Shown here piece after piece: positions 9,154 to 18,251 of a stretch of DNA of 64,000 nt. Every line of letters starts with the position of its first letter. Within the stretch, counting starts at the first letter, position 1. Under the pieces are notes generated by a model. That model saw nothing but the letters and a program-made list of their open reading frames with translations, had not been told where the DNA came from and ran no database searches. Origin of the DNA: Deltaproteobacteria bacterium. Its GTDB lineage: Bacteria; Myxococcota; Kuafuiibacteriia; Kuafuiibacteriales; Kuafuiibacteriaceae. Location of the stretch: contig JACKEN010000006.1 in assembly GCA_020632995.1 (NCBI GenBank), positions 248,001-312,000 of the forward strand. The letters are read 5' to 3'. A program made the position numbers and the translations under genes.

Positions 9154-12100
9154 GATCATCGCGGGGCGGTACCGCATCCTCCGGGTGGTCCGCTCCGGCG
9201 GGGTGGGGGTGGTGTTCCGCGCCGAGTCCCTGCGCGAGCGGCGCCCGGTCGCGCTCAAGATCATGCACATCGCCCAGGCGCCGGGTGACCTGAGGCAGCG
9301 CATCCAGCGCGAGGTGCAGATCCTGGAGCGCCTCGACCACCCCCACATCGTGAAGTGCTACGACTCCGGCGCGCTCGACGGGGACCGGATGTACCTCGCC
9401 CTGGAGTGGCTGGAGGGGCGCGACCTGTCCGAGCAGAAGACGCAAGCCGCGTTGACGCTCCGCCAGACCCTGGTGCTCCTCACCCAGGTGGCGGCGGCCC
9501 TCGACGCGGCCCACCGGGCCGGGGTCGTGCACCGCGACATCAAGCCGGCCAACATCTACCTGATGCGCCGCCGCGGCGCGCAGGAGATCGACGCCCGGGT
9601 CATCGACTTCGGGGTGGCCAAGCTCCCCGAGACCAGCTCCGCCCTCACCCGGGCCGGGGCGATCCTCGGCACCCCGAGCTACATGGCGCCGGAGCAGGCC
9701 TCCCAGGCCATGGACGTCGACGGGCGCTCGGACATCTTCAGCCTCGGGGTGGTGGCCTACGAGCTGGTGGTGGGGCGCCTGCCCTGGAAGAGCGCAACCG
9801 ATCTTGCGCGCCTCGCCCACATCCTCCTCGAGCGCCCGGTGCCCATGCACGACGTGAACCCGCGGGTCCCCGACCCGGTGGTGGACATGGTGGCGGGGAT
9901 GCTCGAGAACGAGCTCGCGGCCCGCATCCAGAGCGCGGCCGCGGTGCGGGATCTGGCCCAGACCTGCCTCGACGTCCTGAGCCCGAGCGAGCTCGACGTG
10001 GCCTACGTGCACGACGCCCGCCCCCTGGCCGAGGTGGTGCGGGCCGAGACGCTGGACCTGCCGCCCCTCCGGCCGGAGCCGGGGCTGCCCGCGTCGGCCC
10101 AGTCGGTGCGCTACCGCTCGGTGGTGGCGCCGGGGGCGCGCCTGACCGGCCTGGGGTCCAGGAGGTTCCCACCCCTCGACGAGCACGACGAGACGGTGGA
10201 GCTGTCCAAGGCCCAGCTGGAGGCGGAGCTGGCGGAGCCGCTGCCCCAGGTGGACTCGGCCACGGACGAGCAGGCCCTGGCCGAGGACCCCACCGGGTCC
10301 ATGAGCGCGGCCGACGTGCTCGAGTCGGTCAGCGTGGAGCAGGCGCTCCCGCTCGCCCCGCTCTCGGGGGTCGACGAGGCCGGCTTCGGCGGGCTGCTCT
10401 CGTACGTCGACCACATGCCCTCCGCCATGCTCTACGGGCGGGTGGCGAGCCTGGACCGCCTGGAGCGGCGGGTGGGGCGGGCGCTCTCGCTCTCGCAACC
10501 CAGCTTGACGCTGGTGATCGGCCCGGCCGGCATCGGGAAGACGCGGGTGCGCACCGAGCTCTCCCGCAACGTGCGCGGGCGCCGGAGCCCGCCGCGGGTG
10601 TTCGCGGGGCGGGCCGAGGAGTCCTTCCGCACCACCCCCTACGCGTTCCTCCGGCGCATGCTCTTCGCCGAGGCCCAGGTGCACTCGGACGACGACCCCG
10701 AGGTGCGGCGGGCCAAGGTGCTGCGGATGGTCCCCCGGGTGGACGCGGTCCGGCAGATCCTCGGGGCGCTCGAGGCCTACGACGGCATGGACGCGCTCGG
10801 CCCGGGGATGGCCGACCCGCGCACCGCGTTCATGAGCCCGGACCTCATGAAGAAGCTCGGGGACACCGCGGGGGCGGAGGAGGACCGCGCGGTGATCGCG
10901 GCCTTCCTGTGCGAGGCCCTCGGCGTCGAGTACCCCGACATCCCGCCGGTGGTGGCGGCGCGCCACGCCCCGCGCCTGTTGGGTCAGCAGATGCGCCGGG
11001 CGCTCGACGTGGTGCTGCGGGCCCTGGCCGAGGAGAGCGGCCTGGTGGTGCTGGTGGACGACGCCCACCTCCTGGACCGCCAGAGCGCCCAGATCCTGTT
11101 CGCGCTCACCGACCCCGCGCAGCGGTCGCGGGCGGCGGTGGTGGCCTTCGCGCTCCCCACCCTGGTCGACCCCGACAACCGCGGGGGCTCGCCCCTGGCC
11201 GGGCCACGCGAGGACGCCGAGACGGTGGAGCTGGGGGCGCTCGAGCCCCGCGCCTCGCGCGAGATGGCGCGCAGCCTGGTGAAGGGCGCGGTGCAGGCCG
11301 AGGCGCTGGAGCGCCTGGTGCAGCGCGCGGCCGGCAACCCGCTCTACCTCGAGCAGCTGGTGCGCGCGGTGCAGGCGAGCGGGGTCCTGGCGGTGGGGTC
11401 GGACGGTGAGTTCGTGCTCCCCCCGGGGGCGGAGGACGCAGAGCGCGTCCCCCCCACCGTGGCCGCCTCGGTGAGCGTGCGCCTCTCGTTCCTCGAGCCG
11501 CGCCAGCAGCGGGTGCTCACCGCGGCCGCGGTGTTCGGCGAGGTGTTCTGGGCCGAGGGGGTGGCGCAGCTGGTGGAGCGCCCGATGGAGGAGGTGCTCC
11601 TGGATCTGGACCGCCTGCTGATGGCGGGGCTGGTGCGGCGCCGCCCGCTGAGCCGCTACCGGGGCGAGACCGAGCTGGAGTTCGTGCACGCGGTGGTGCG
11701 GAGCGTGGCCCTGTCCCGGCTGAAGCGGCGCCGCCGCGTCGACTTCGAGGGCCGCGCCGCCACCTACCTCGAGGCCCACGGTGAGGCGGACCTCGCGGTG
11801 GTCGCCCGCCACGTGGCGCAGGCTAGCCTGCACGATCGGGCGGCCGAGCTCTACACCCGCGCCGCTCGGCGGGCCCTTGATCTGGGTGATCCAACCTCGG
11901 CCGGGATCCTCGCCGAGGAGGGCCTGCGGATGCTGGACGAGCAGGCCGCGCCGGCGCCCCGGCTGGCCCTGTTGGAGCTCCTCGAGCAGGTGGCCCTCGC
12001 CCGCGGCGACTGGGAGGGTGGCCGGGACGTCATGGACGACCTGGCGGACCTGGTGGAGGGGCCCTGGGCCCAGGCGCAGGTCTTCTTGCGACGCAGCCGC

Positions 12101-13183
12101 CTCGCGGCGATGGCGCGTCGCTTCGAGGAGGCCCGAGTGGAAGCCCAGGAGGCGGAGCGCGCGTTCTCTGCCCTGGGTGACCAGGTGGAGGTGGCGCGGG
12201 CGCAGCTGTACTTCGCGGAGGCGGCGGAGGCCCTGGCCGACGGGCGGGGGGCGCTCCGCGGCTACCTCTCCGCCCACGTGGGCCTCGGGCCGGCCGGGGC
12301 GAGCGCGGAGCTCGCCCAGTGCAGCCGGGGGCTGGCGCGGATCGCGGCGTCGTCCGGCGACTATCGCAACGCCGAGAACCGCTTCCGCACCGCGCTGGTG
12401 ACCTCCCGCGCGGTGCGGGACTACGCGGGCATCTTCAAGGCGGAGCTGGGGCTGGCCGACGTGCAACGCTTCCTCGGCGACCTGGAGGCGGCCCGCGGGT
12501 TCCTCGAGGAGGCTCTGCGGGTGGCCTTCGATCGGCGCCAGCGCCTCTCGGTGCGGGTGGCCCAGGTGACCCTGGTGCTGGAGGAGGAGCGCTTCGACGA
12601 TGGGTTCGCGCGCCTCGAGCGGATCCACGCCGCGGCGGAGCAGGCGGGCCTCGGCGCGGTGCGGCGGCGGGCCGCGCTGAGCTTGGGCCAGGCCCTGCGG
12701 CGGCGGCCGGCCCAGGACGGCGCCCTCGGCGCCCGGGTCGAGGAGCTCGGGCGCGCGGCCGAGCACCTGACCCAGGCCCTCCAGGAGTCGGTGACCGACG
12801 ACCCCGCGCTCATGGCCGCGCTGGAGCTGGCGCTCTCGCTCGTGGAGGCCCTCCGGGGCCAGCGAGACCGGGCGCTGCACCTGGCCAACTCGGCGCAAGC
12901 TCGCTTTCAGACCCAGGGGGCCCTGAGCGGCGAGGAGCCGCCCGCGGTCTACTACACGGTGGCCCGCGTCCACCAGGTGCTGGGCGAGACGGGGGAGGCG
13001 CGGAGCTGGTTCAAGCGCGCGGTGGCCCAGGTGGACGCCATCGGCAGTCGATTGGAGCGCAAGCAGCGCATCCGCTACCTGCAGCGCGCCCTGTGCCGGG
13101 CGGTGCTGGAGGAGGCGGAGCGCGCCGGGGTACCGGTGACCCGGGACGCGGAGTCCAACCGGATCTCGGCGGCGGAAGGATGA
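9140..13183 (+). CDS. Ser/Thr protein kinase fused to AAA ATPase and TPR regions
   Basis: This 1347-residue protein starts at GTG 9140. The kinase (about 10-275) has a Gly loop in RSGGVGVVF, the VALKIM Lys, HRDIKPAN, DFG and a GTPSYMAPEQ activation segment, so it should be active. A 160-residue acidic linker follows. From about 455 there is a Walker A GPAGIGKT and a Walker B-like VVLVDDAHLL near 639, as in large ATPases of the MalT/STAND kind. The C-terminal 450 residues are helical TPR-like repeats. I see no transmembrane helix, so it is probably a cytoplasmic signalling hub. A second protein with the same plan is at 45915-49529. Confidence 0.9.
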   Translation: MRPGEIIAGRYRILRVVRSGGVGVVFRAESLRERRPVALKIMHIAQAPGDLRQRIQREVQILERLDHPHIVKCYDSGALDGDRMYLALEWLEGRDLSEQKTQAALTLRQTLVLLTQVAAALDAAHRAGVVHRDIKPANIYLMRRRGAQEIDARVIDFGVAKLPETSSALTRAGAILGTPSYMAPEQASQAMDVDGRSDIFSLGVVAYELVVGRLPWKSATDLARLAHILLERPVPMHDVNPRVPDPVVDMVAGMLENELAARIQSAAAVRDLAQTCLDVLSPSELDVAYVHDARPLAEVVRAETLDLPPLRPEPGLPASAQSVRYRSVVAPGARLTGLGSRRFPPLDEHDETVELSKAQLEAELAEPLPQVDSATDEQALAEDPTGSMSAADVLESVSVEQALPLAPLSGVDEAGFGGLLSYVDHMPSAMLYGRVASLDRLERRVGRALSLSQPSLTLVIGPAGIGKTRVRTELSRNVRGRRSPPRVFAGRAEESFRTTPYAFLRRMLFAEAQVHSDDDPEVRRAKVLRMVPRVDAVRQILGALEAYDGMDALGPGMADPRTAFMSPDLMKKLGDTAGAEEDRAVIAAFLCEALGVEYPDIPPVVAARHAPRLLGQQMRRALDVVLRALAEESGLVVLVDDAHLLDRQSAQILFALTDPAQRSRAAVVAFALPTLVDPDNRGGSPLAGPREDAETVELGALEPRASREMARSLVKGAVQAEALERLVQRAAGNPLYLEQLVRAVQASGVLAVGSDGEFVLPPGAEDAERVPPTVAASVSVRLSFLEPRQQRVLTAAAVFGEVFWAEGVAQLVERPMEEVLLDLDRLLMAGLVRRRPLSRYRGETELEFVHAVVRSVALSRLKRRRRVDFEGRAATYLEAHGEADLAVVARHVAQASLHDRAAELYTRAARRALDLGDPTSAGILAEEGLRMLDEQAAPAPRLALLELLEQVALARGDWEGGRDVMDDLADLVEGPWAQAQVFLRRSRLAAMARRFEEARVEAQEAERAFSALGDQVEVARAQLYFAEAAEALADGRGALRGYLSAHVGLGPAGASAELAQCSRGLARIAASSGDYRNAENRFRTALVTSRAVRDYAGIFKAELGLADVQRFLGDLEAARGFLEEALRVAFDRRQRLSVRVAQVTLVLEEERFDDGFARLERIHAAAEQAGLGAVRRRAALSLGQALRRRPAQDGALGARVEELGRAAEHLTQALQESVTDDPALMAALELALSLVEALRGQRDRALHLANSAQARFQTQGALSGEEPPAVYYTVARVHQVLGETGEARSWFKRAVAQVDAIGSRLERKQRIRYLQRALCRAVLEEAERAGVPVTRDAESNRISAAEG
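9794..9807. repeat. Exact GCAA-N6-TTGC site 4
   Basis: Spacer CCGATC. In phase 0 of the kinase gene it encodes A-T-D-L-A. Confidence 0.85.
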
Positions 13184-13187
13184 AGCG

Positions 13188-13973
13188 ATGATGATTCGAA
13201 GGATCGGACTGGTGGTGGCGGGGCTCGGGGCGGGGGCGTGGCTCCTGTACAAGAGCCAGGTCCGGACGATGGTGGTCAGCGCGAAGGCGGAGCTGCCGGA
13301 GCGCGGCTTCTCGCACGCCCACTTCGCGGCGGTGCTCGCCCGCTTCGTCGACGACGAGGGGCGGGTGGACTACGAGGAGCTGCGGGCCCAGCGCGGCGAT
13401 CTCGAGGCCTACCTGGCCCAGCTCGCCAAGGCCTCCCCCGAGGCCACCCCGTCGCGCTTCGAGACCCGCGACGCGAAGCTGGCCTACTACCTGAACGCCT
13501 ACAACGCGTTCATGCTCTACCAGATCACCGAGCGCCCGGGGCTGAAGTCGGTGAACGACATGCCGATCCGGGTCTTCGGCCTCACGAAGTTCGATATGGG
13601 CGGTCGGCAGGTCACCTTGCACGCCCTCGAGAACGAGTTCATCCGACCGATGGGGGAGCCGCGCATCCACTTCGCGTTGAACTGCGCCTCCCTGGGCTGC
13701 CCGACCCTGGCCCGCGCCCCCTTCGAGGCCGACGCCCTGGAGGCCCAGCTCGCGGTGGCCACCCGGGCGTTCTGCCGCGACAGCCGGCACGTGCGCCGGG
13801 AGGGGAACGTCGTGCACCTGTCCCAGATCTTCAGGTGGTACGCGGAGGACTTCGGCCCCTCGGGCGGCCCGCTGGTGTTCTGCCGGAGCTGGGGCCGGGA
13901 CGACATCCCGGAGGGAGCGGAGGTCCGCTACCTACCCTACGACTGGGGCCTGAACGCGAAGCTCAAGGGGTGA
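13188..13973 (+). CDS. DUF547 family membrane-anchored protein
   Basis: This 261-residue protein has one N-terminal hydrophobic helix (about 4-22) and a DUF547 domain. AYYLNAYNAFMLYQI, HFALNCASLGCPTL and FLPYDW-like YLPYDWGLN segments are the family hallmarks, with paired Cys in NCASLGC. The biochemical role of DUF547 is not settled; the fold is related to papain-like/transglutaminase-type proteins. It starts 4 bp after the kinase stop, so the barrel protein, the kinase and this gene form one operon. The 3' end overlaps the convergent hexokinase gene by 11 bp. A distant second DUF547 protein is at 21549. Confidence 0.85.
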   Translation: MMIRRIGLVVAGLGAGAWLLYKSQVRTMVVSAKAELPERGFSHAHFAAVLARFVDDEGRVDYEELRAQRGDLEAYLAQLAKASPEATPSRFETRDAKLAYYLNAYNAFMLYQITERPGLKSVNDMPIRVFGLTKFDMGGRQVTLHALENEFIRPMGEPRIHFALNCASLGCPTLARAPFEADALEAQLAVATRAFCRDSRHVRREGNVVHLSQIFRWYAEDFGPSGGPLVFCRSWGRDDIPEGAEVRYLPYDWGLNAKLKG

Positions 13974-15144
13974 GGGCGGCGGCGGCGGCGCCCACCAGGT
14001 TGGCCTCGTCGATCCGGAGGACCGAGCACCGGCGGCCGGCGGGCAGGAGGCTAGGCAGGGTGGCCTGCACTCGGGCCGAGTACCCGGTGGCGCGCCAGAA
14101 CAGCGAGCCCTCGGCCAGGATGCCCACCTCGAGCGCGTCGGCGGGGTAGGTGGTGATGGCGGCGGCGAGCCCGGCCGCGATCATGTCGGCGGAGCGGTCG
14201 AGGAGCAGGCCCGCCACCTCGCCCCGGCGCCCCTCGCCCGCGTCGCGCCACCCGACCAGGGGCCCGGTCCCCGCCTCGGGGTCGACGCCGGCCTCGGGGA
14301 GCGCGGCCGCGAGGAGGAACGGGAGGTAGAAGCCGCTCACCGCCTTCTCGAAGCGCTGCTGGCCGGGGTTGTTGCTCGCCTCGTCCACCGCGCGGTCGAG
14401 CGCGGTGAGGTGGGGCGGGTCGAAGTTCCCGGACTCGAGGTTCACCGCCATGGTGCCGGCGCCGGGGAAGGCGGCGAGCTTGGGGGCCTGCCGGGCGTCG
14501 TAGAAGCCGGCCATGTTGGTGCCGGTGCCCGCGATGAGCCCCACCATGTCACGGGGGCGCCCGGGGGCCTGCTGGGCGCCCGCGAGCAGGCTCGCCACGG
14601 TGTCGTTGACCACCGCGACCCGGCACGGCGCAAGCCCTCTTGCGCCAAGCGCCCTTGCCAGCCCATCGCCGACCAGCGCGCCCTCCACCCCGGGCACGTC
14701 GATGCCCTTGGTCCAGCGGATCAGCCGAGCGTCGCGGGAGGGGAGCACCGCGGAGGGGTAGGAGAAGCAGTAGCCGAGGGGGAGCCCGGCGCCCGAGTCG
14801 AGGCGGGCGGCGAGGTCGGCCTGCAGGGCGAAGAAGCCGTCGGCGTCGATGTCGGCGCCGCCCTCCTCGCGCATGGGCAGGCGGGCTTGCACCGGCCCCT
14901 TCACCACCTTCGCCCCGCCGTCGGCCGCGAGCGCGACCACCGCGGCGCGCATGTTGGTGCCCCCGGTGTCCACCACCAGGGCCTCCCCCGCGAGGCCGGC
15001 GGGGGGCGGGGGCAGGTGCGCGGGCAGGGCGCGGATCTCGCGCTCGTCCTCCGTGAGCCCCTCCCGGATCCGGGCCGCCAGCGTGTCGCGGAGCTCGGCC
15101 AGCTGGGCCGGGGTCAGGCGGAGGGCGTCAAGGGCGTCGGCCAT
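13963..15144 (-). CDS. Hexokinase-family sugar kinase
   Basis: This 393-residue protein starts at ATG 15144. VVDTGGTNMRAA is the phosphate-1 ATP motif, GYCFSYPSA the sugar-binding segment, VAVVNDTVASLLAG the catalytic Asp region and GLIAGTGTNM the second phosphate motif, all in the order seen in eukaryote-type hexokinases (not ROK or Glk types). It should phosphorylate glucose or another hexose with ATP in the cytoplasm. The length is close to one hexokinase unit but slightly short. It stands alone on its strand, divergent from a small lipoprotein gene. Confidence 0.9.
   Translation of the reverse strand: MADALDALRLTPAQLAELRDTLAARIREGLTEDEREIRALPAHLPPPPAGLAGEALVVDTGGTNMRAAVVALAADGGAKVVKGPVQARLPMREEGGADIDADGFFALQADLAARLDSGAGLPLGYCFSYPSAVLPSRDARLIRWTKGIDVPGVEGALVGDGLARALGARGLAPCRVAVVNDTVASLLAGAQQAPGRPRDMVGLIAGTGTNMAGFYDARQAPKLAAFPGAGTMAVNLESGNFDPPHLTALDRAVDEASNNPGQQRFEKAVSGFYLPFLLAAALPEAGVDPEAGTGPLVGWRDAGEGRRGEVAGLLLDRSADMIAAGLAAAITTYPADALEVGILAEGSLFWRATGYSARVQATLPSLLPAGRRCSVLRIDEANLVGAAAAALTP
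14630..14643. repeat. Exact GCAA-N6-TTGC site 5
   Basis: Spacer GCCCTC. It encodes A-R-G-L-A in the hexokinase. A near-copy with CCAA as its left arm follows directly downstream. Confidence 0.85.
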
Positions 15145-15207
15145 GGGGCACCTGTGCCAGACCCCCCGGGGCTTGGCCAGCGTCCTCGCCCCTCCTATCC
15201 TGCCGGC

Positions 15208-15708
15208 ATGCGGAACTCGCGAGCGGAGCGCGCAGCCGGGCGAGGCCCGGCGAAGAGGGGTGGGACGGCGCCGCCGACCCGGGCCCCCATGACGTTGGTG
15301 TTGGTGGGCTTCTTGGCCCTCGCGGGGTGCGCGGGCGAGGACCCCGTGGACGCGGGCGCGGACGCGGGGGTCGAGGCGGACGCAGGGTTCGAGGCCGACG
15401 CGGGGCTCGCGCTCGCGTGCGAGGCGGTGACCTGCGACGGGTACGCCGAGTTCTGCAAGAAGGTCTACGGCGCGCCCTGCGAGGCGGTGGACGCGGGCGA
15501 GTGCCCAGAGGGCACCGTGGTCTGCACCCTGGGGGTGAACGCCACCGGCTGCCAGCCGCCCCCCACCGCGAGCTGCGAGGCGCTGCCCGCCGCCTGTGAC
15601 AACTGCCCCTGCATCATCAACCAGGGGCCGTGCGGCCAGGTGGTGCAGCAGGTGACCTGCCTCGGCATCGCGCGGACGGGGATGACGGTGAGCTGCCCGC
15701 CTCAGTAG
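15208..15708 (+). CDS. Small Cys-rich lipoprotein with Asp-Ala-Gly linker
   Basis: ATG 15208 opens 166 residues. An inner ATG at 15289 (MTLVLVGFLALAGC) gives the cleaner lipoprotein signal and may be the true start. After the lipobox Cys comes a tract of repeated DAG/EADAG, a feature of secreted myxobacterial lipoproteins. The remaining 100 residues hold about 15 Cys, including CDNCPC near the end, which points to a disulfide-tight surface domain. I do not recognise the family. The stop lies inside the 3' end of the convergent gene (7 bp overlap). Confidence 0.65.
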   Translation: MRNSRAERAAGRGPAKRGGTAPPTRAPMTLVLVGFLALAGCAGEDPVDAGADAGVEADAGFEADAGLALACEAVTCDGYAEFCKKVYGAPCEAVDAGECPEGTVVCTLGVNATGCQPPPTASCEALPAACDNCPCIINQGPCGQVVQQVTCLGIARTGMTVSCPPQ

Positions 15709-18251
15709 CGGTAGAACATGACGCCGGCGTCGTCGCCCAGCCACACCATCGGGCAGGCGCGCTGGAGGTACGGCTTGCAGCCCATGCGGGCCACGTGGTC
15801 GACCGGGGCGATGTCGAGGACCACGCCCGGGTAGGCGCCGTCGGGGGCGCCGAGGGCGAGCGCGGACAGCGGCACCTCGGTGTACGAGAGCTCCGCGCTC
15901 CCCTGCACGCGCGCGGCGAGCACCGCGATGTAGACCTCGCCCTCCCGGATCACCAGGCCCGCGTCGTCGAGGCGGCGGTCTCCCGCCGCGAAGGGCGCAA
16001 CGCCCACGCTCTGGCCGTACTGGTCGGCCCACAAGAGGCGGATCTCGGTGGTGCCATCCTCATGCAGGTGCTCGTAGATCACGCAGAAGCGCTCGGCTCC
16101 GCCCGGGACCTGGGGCACCGCGAGCACCTCGAAGCGCTCGCCCACCCGCGGCGCGCCGGTGGAGGGGCGGGCCACGAACGCGGCGGGGTCGAGGCCGCCC
16201 GCGTTGTCGCGCAGGCTCAGCTCCGAGACCGTGCCGGTGACGGTGCGGTGGGCCATGAGGAGCGCGCCGTCGCTTCGGCGGGCGAGGGTCACCGCCTCGT
16301 ACTGCGAGGTGGGGGAGGAGCTGGCGTAGAACCCGTCGAACGCCTGGAAGCGCGCGTCGGACACGGTGGCGGTGCGGATGGTGCCCGCGACCGAGAACGC
16401 GACCATCGCGGGGACCTCACCCGGGAGGCCGCCGCCGAGGATCACCACCGCGGCCCGGTCCGGCTGGCCCGCGGTGACCCCCACCGGCAGGCGGAGCGGG
16501 TCGGGCGTCACGGTGGAGCTGCTCACGAGCGCGGTGCTCATGCTGATCAGGTCGTCCGCGGCCACGAAGAGGAAGCGATCCACCTGCTGCCCGTAGGTGC
16601 CCGCGATCCAGGTGGAGCGCCGGGTCACCGTGCGCGGCGCCCACGGGGTGCCCTCGGCCATCGCGTCGTAGAAGCGCTCGATCGCGCCCTCCCAGGGGTT
16701 GAACTCGCCGTCCTCGCGGTAGAGGGCGGCGACGGAGCGCCCGTTGGAGAGGCCGGTGCCGATCAGCTCGAAGGGGTACACCTGGTCCTGCACCTGGCCG
16801 ACCACCTGAGCGAGCACCGGCAGCGAGGCCTCGACGTACTGGCCGTCGGGCCGGGTGAGCCGGAGGCGGCCGGTGCGGGCGGTGATCGGGAGGGCGGCCA
16901 CCACCTCGCCGTCCGTCCACCGCGCCACCGAGAGGGTCACCATCGTGGTGGCGGTCTCGGTCGCGGTGAGGTCGACCGTGCCCTGGGCGACGCCGAAGCC
17001 GACCCCGGTGAGGACGAGCTCGCGGCCCGCGAGGCCGACCGGCGGGGTCACCGCGGCCAGGCTCGGGGCCACCGTGGCGTTCTCGACCAGGAGGGCCACC
17101 GCAACCAGGCCTGCATTCGCCGCCGCGTCGACCGCCCGCACCCCGACGTAGCGGGGGTTGCCGACCACCACCCCCAGCTCGGTGAGGGTCCGATCGAAGC
17201 GCACCGTCTGCCCGGGCGCGGCGACGGGGGGCGGCGACACCGCAGGCAGGCCTGCAAAGGTGGCGGGGTCCTCGAGCGCGGCCTGGGTGTCGGCGGTGCG
17301 CACCTCGAAGCCGGAGACCGTCCCCGCGCCGCCCGCGTCCTCGGGCGGGGCCACGAAGGTGATCTGGGCGGTGTCCGACCCGAGGTTGACCGCGGTGAGG
17401 GCGGTGGGGGCGCCGGGGGCCAGGGTGTCGCTCGGCACGCCGCGGGCCTCGGCCGCCACCGAGTAGTTGCCCGCCTCGTCGTAGGCGTAGACCAGGATCG
17501 CCAGCGGCACCCCGTCGGTGAGGCCGTCGACGGTGACGATGGCCGGCGCATCGAGGGGCCAGACGGTGTCGACCACGATCCCGGCAGCCAGGGGGTCGCC
17601 GGGGAAGTAGGTACGCCCACGCTCGAGGCTGGGGCGGGGCTGGGTGGTGGACGCGGTGGCCACAGCGAGCACGAAGCCCGCGACGTCGTCCTGTGCGGGT
17701 CGCCCGAAGGTGACCCGGAGCGACTCGCCCTCGGGGAGGACGTTCGCGCTCACCGGGGCCGGCGCGTCGGGGGCCTCGAAGTCGAGGTCGGGCCGATCGG
17801 GCACCAGGGTCATCACCAGGACCCCCGCGCTGGTCACCTCGTTGGGAGCCACCGTGATGCCGGTGATGCGGCCGCGGTAGGCCACCTCGCGGGAGAGGCC
17901 CTCGCCCACCAGGTCCTGACGCACGAAGGCCTCGGCCTCCACTACGCGGCCCTCGCCCGCGGCCACGTCATCGAGGCGCCAGGTGCCGCCCGCGGGCAGC
18001 AGGGTGTCCTCGCCCGCGGCGGGGTTCAGATCCAGCGCGGTGGAGGCAAGGAGGGCGCCGTCCGCGGTGAGGGCCTTGATCTCGAGGCGGCCCACCGAGT
18101 CCGGCAGCGCCGCGGTGTTCAGGGCGCGGCGGGCCACCCCCGGAGCGTCCTGGAAGACGATGCTCGCGGTGATGCCCCCGGGGCCGCCGGGGTCGGAGCA
18201 GGCGGTGGTGGCCACCAGGACCAACAGCAGGATGACTTGCCAAACTCGCAT
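15702..18251 (-). CDS. Large surface lipoprotein with Fn3-like and IPT-like domains
   Basis: I chose ATG 18251 because it starts a clear lipoprotein signal (MRVWQVILLLVLVATTAC). The 849-residue product has two Fn3-like repeats, each introduced by AP.AP (about 185-290 and 290-400), then an IPT/TIG-like piece with GVGFG (about 430-500). A 350-residue C-terminal region follows with strand-rich repeats that could be a propeller; this last point is inference. It is likely outer-membrane anchored. Its start overlaps the upstream stop as TGATG, so it is coupled to the gene at 18251-19348. Confidence 0.7.
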   Translation of the reverse strand: MRVWQVILLLVLVATTACSDPGGPGGITASIVFQDAPGVARRALNTAALPDSVGRLEIKALTADGALLASTALDLNPAAGEDTLLPAGGTWRLDDVAAGEGRVVEAEAFVRQDLVGEGLSREVAYRGRITGITVAPNEVTSAGVLVMTLVPDRPDLDFEAPDAPAPVSANVLPEGESLRVTFGRPAQDDVAGFVLAVATASTTQPRPSLERGRTYFPGDPLAAGIVVDTVWPLDAPAIVTVDGLTDGVPLAILVYAYDEAGNYSVAAEARGVPSDTLAPGAPTALTAVNLGSDTAQITFVAPPEDAGGAGTVSGFEVRTADTQAALEDPATFAGLPAVSPPPVAAPGQTVRFDRTLTELGVVVGNPRYVGVRAVDAAANAGLVAVALLVENATVAPSLAAVTPPVGLAGRELVLTGVGFGVAQGTVDLTATETATTMVTLSVARWTDGEVVAALPITARTGRLRLTRPDGQYVEASLPVLAQVVGQVQDQVYPFELIGTGLSNGRSVAALYREDGEFNPWEGAIERFYDAMAEGTPWAPRTVTRRSTWIAGTYGQQVDRFLFVAADDLISMSTALVSSSTVTPDPLRLPVGVTAGQPDRAAVVILGGGLPGEVPAMVAFSVAGTIRTATVSDARFQAFDGFYASSSPTSQYEAVTLARRSDGALLMAHRTVTGTVSELSLRDNAGGLDPAAFVARPSTGAPRVGERFEVLAVPQVPGGAERFCVIYEHLHEDGTTEIRLLWADQYGQSVGVAPFAAGDRRLDDAGLVIREGEVYIAVLAARVQGSAELSYTEVPLSALALGAPDGAYPGVVLDIAPVDHVARMGCKPYLQRACPMVWLGDDAGVMFYRY

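Noticed and set aside
8969..13252. A 1427-codon open frame antisense to the first kinase-ATPase gene
   Set aside because: It is a mirror of GC-rich codon use; the translation is a His/Gly/Arg-rich string without domains, while the other strand has a complete kinase.
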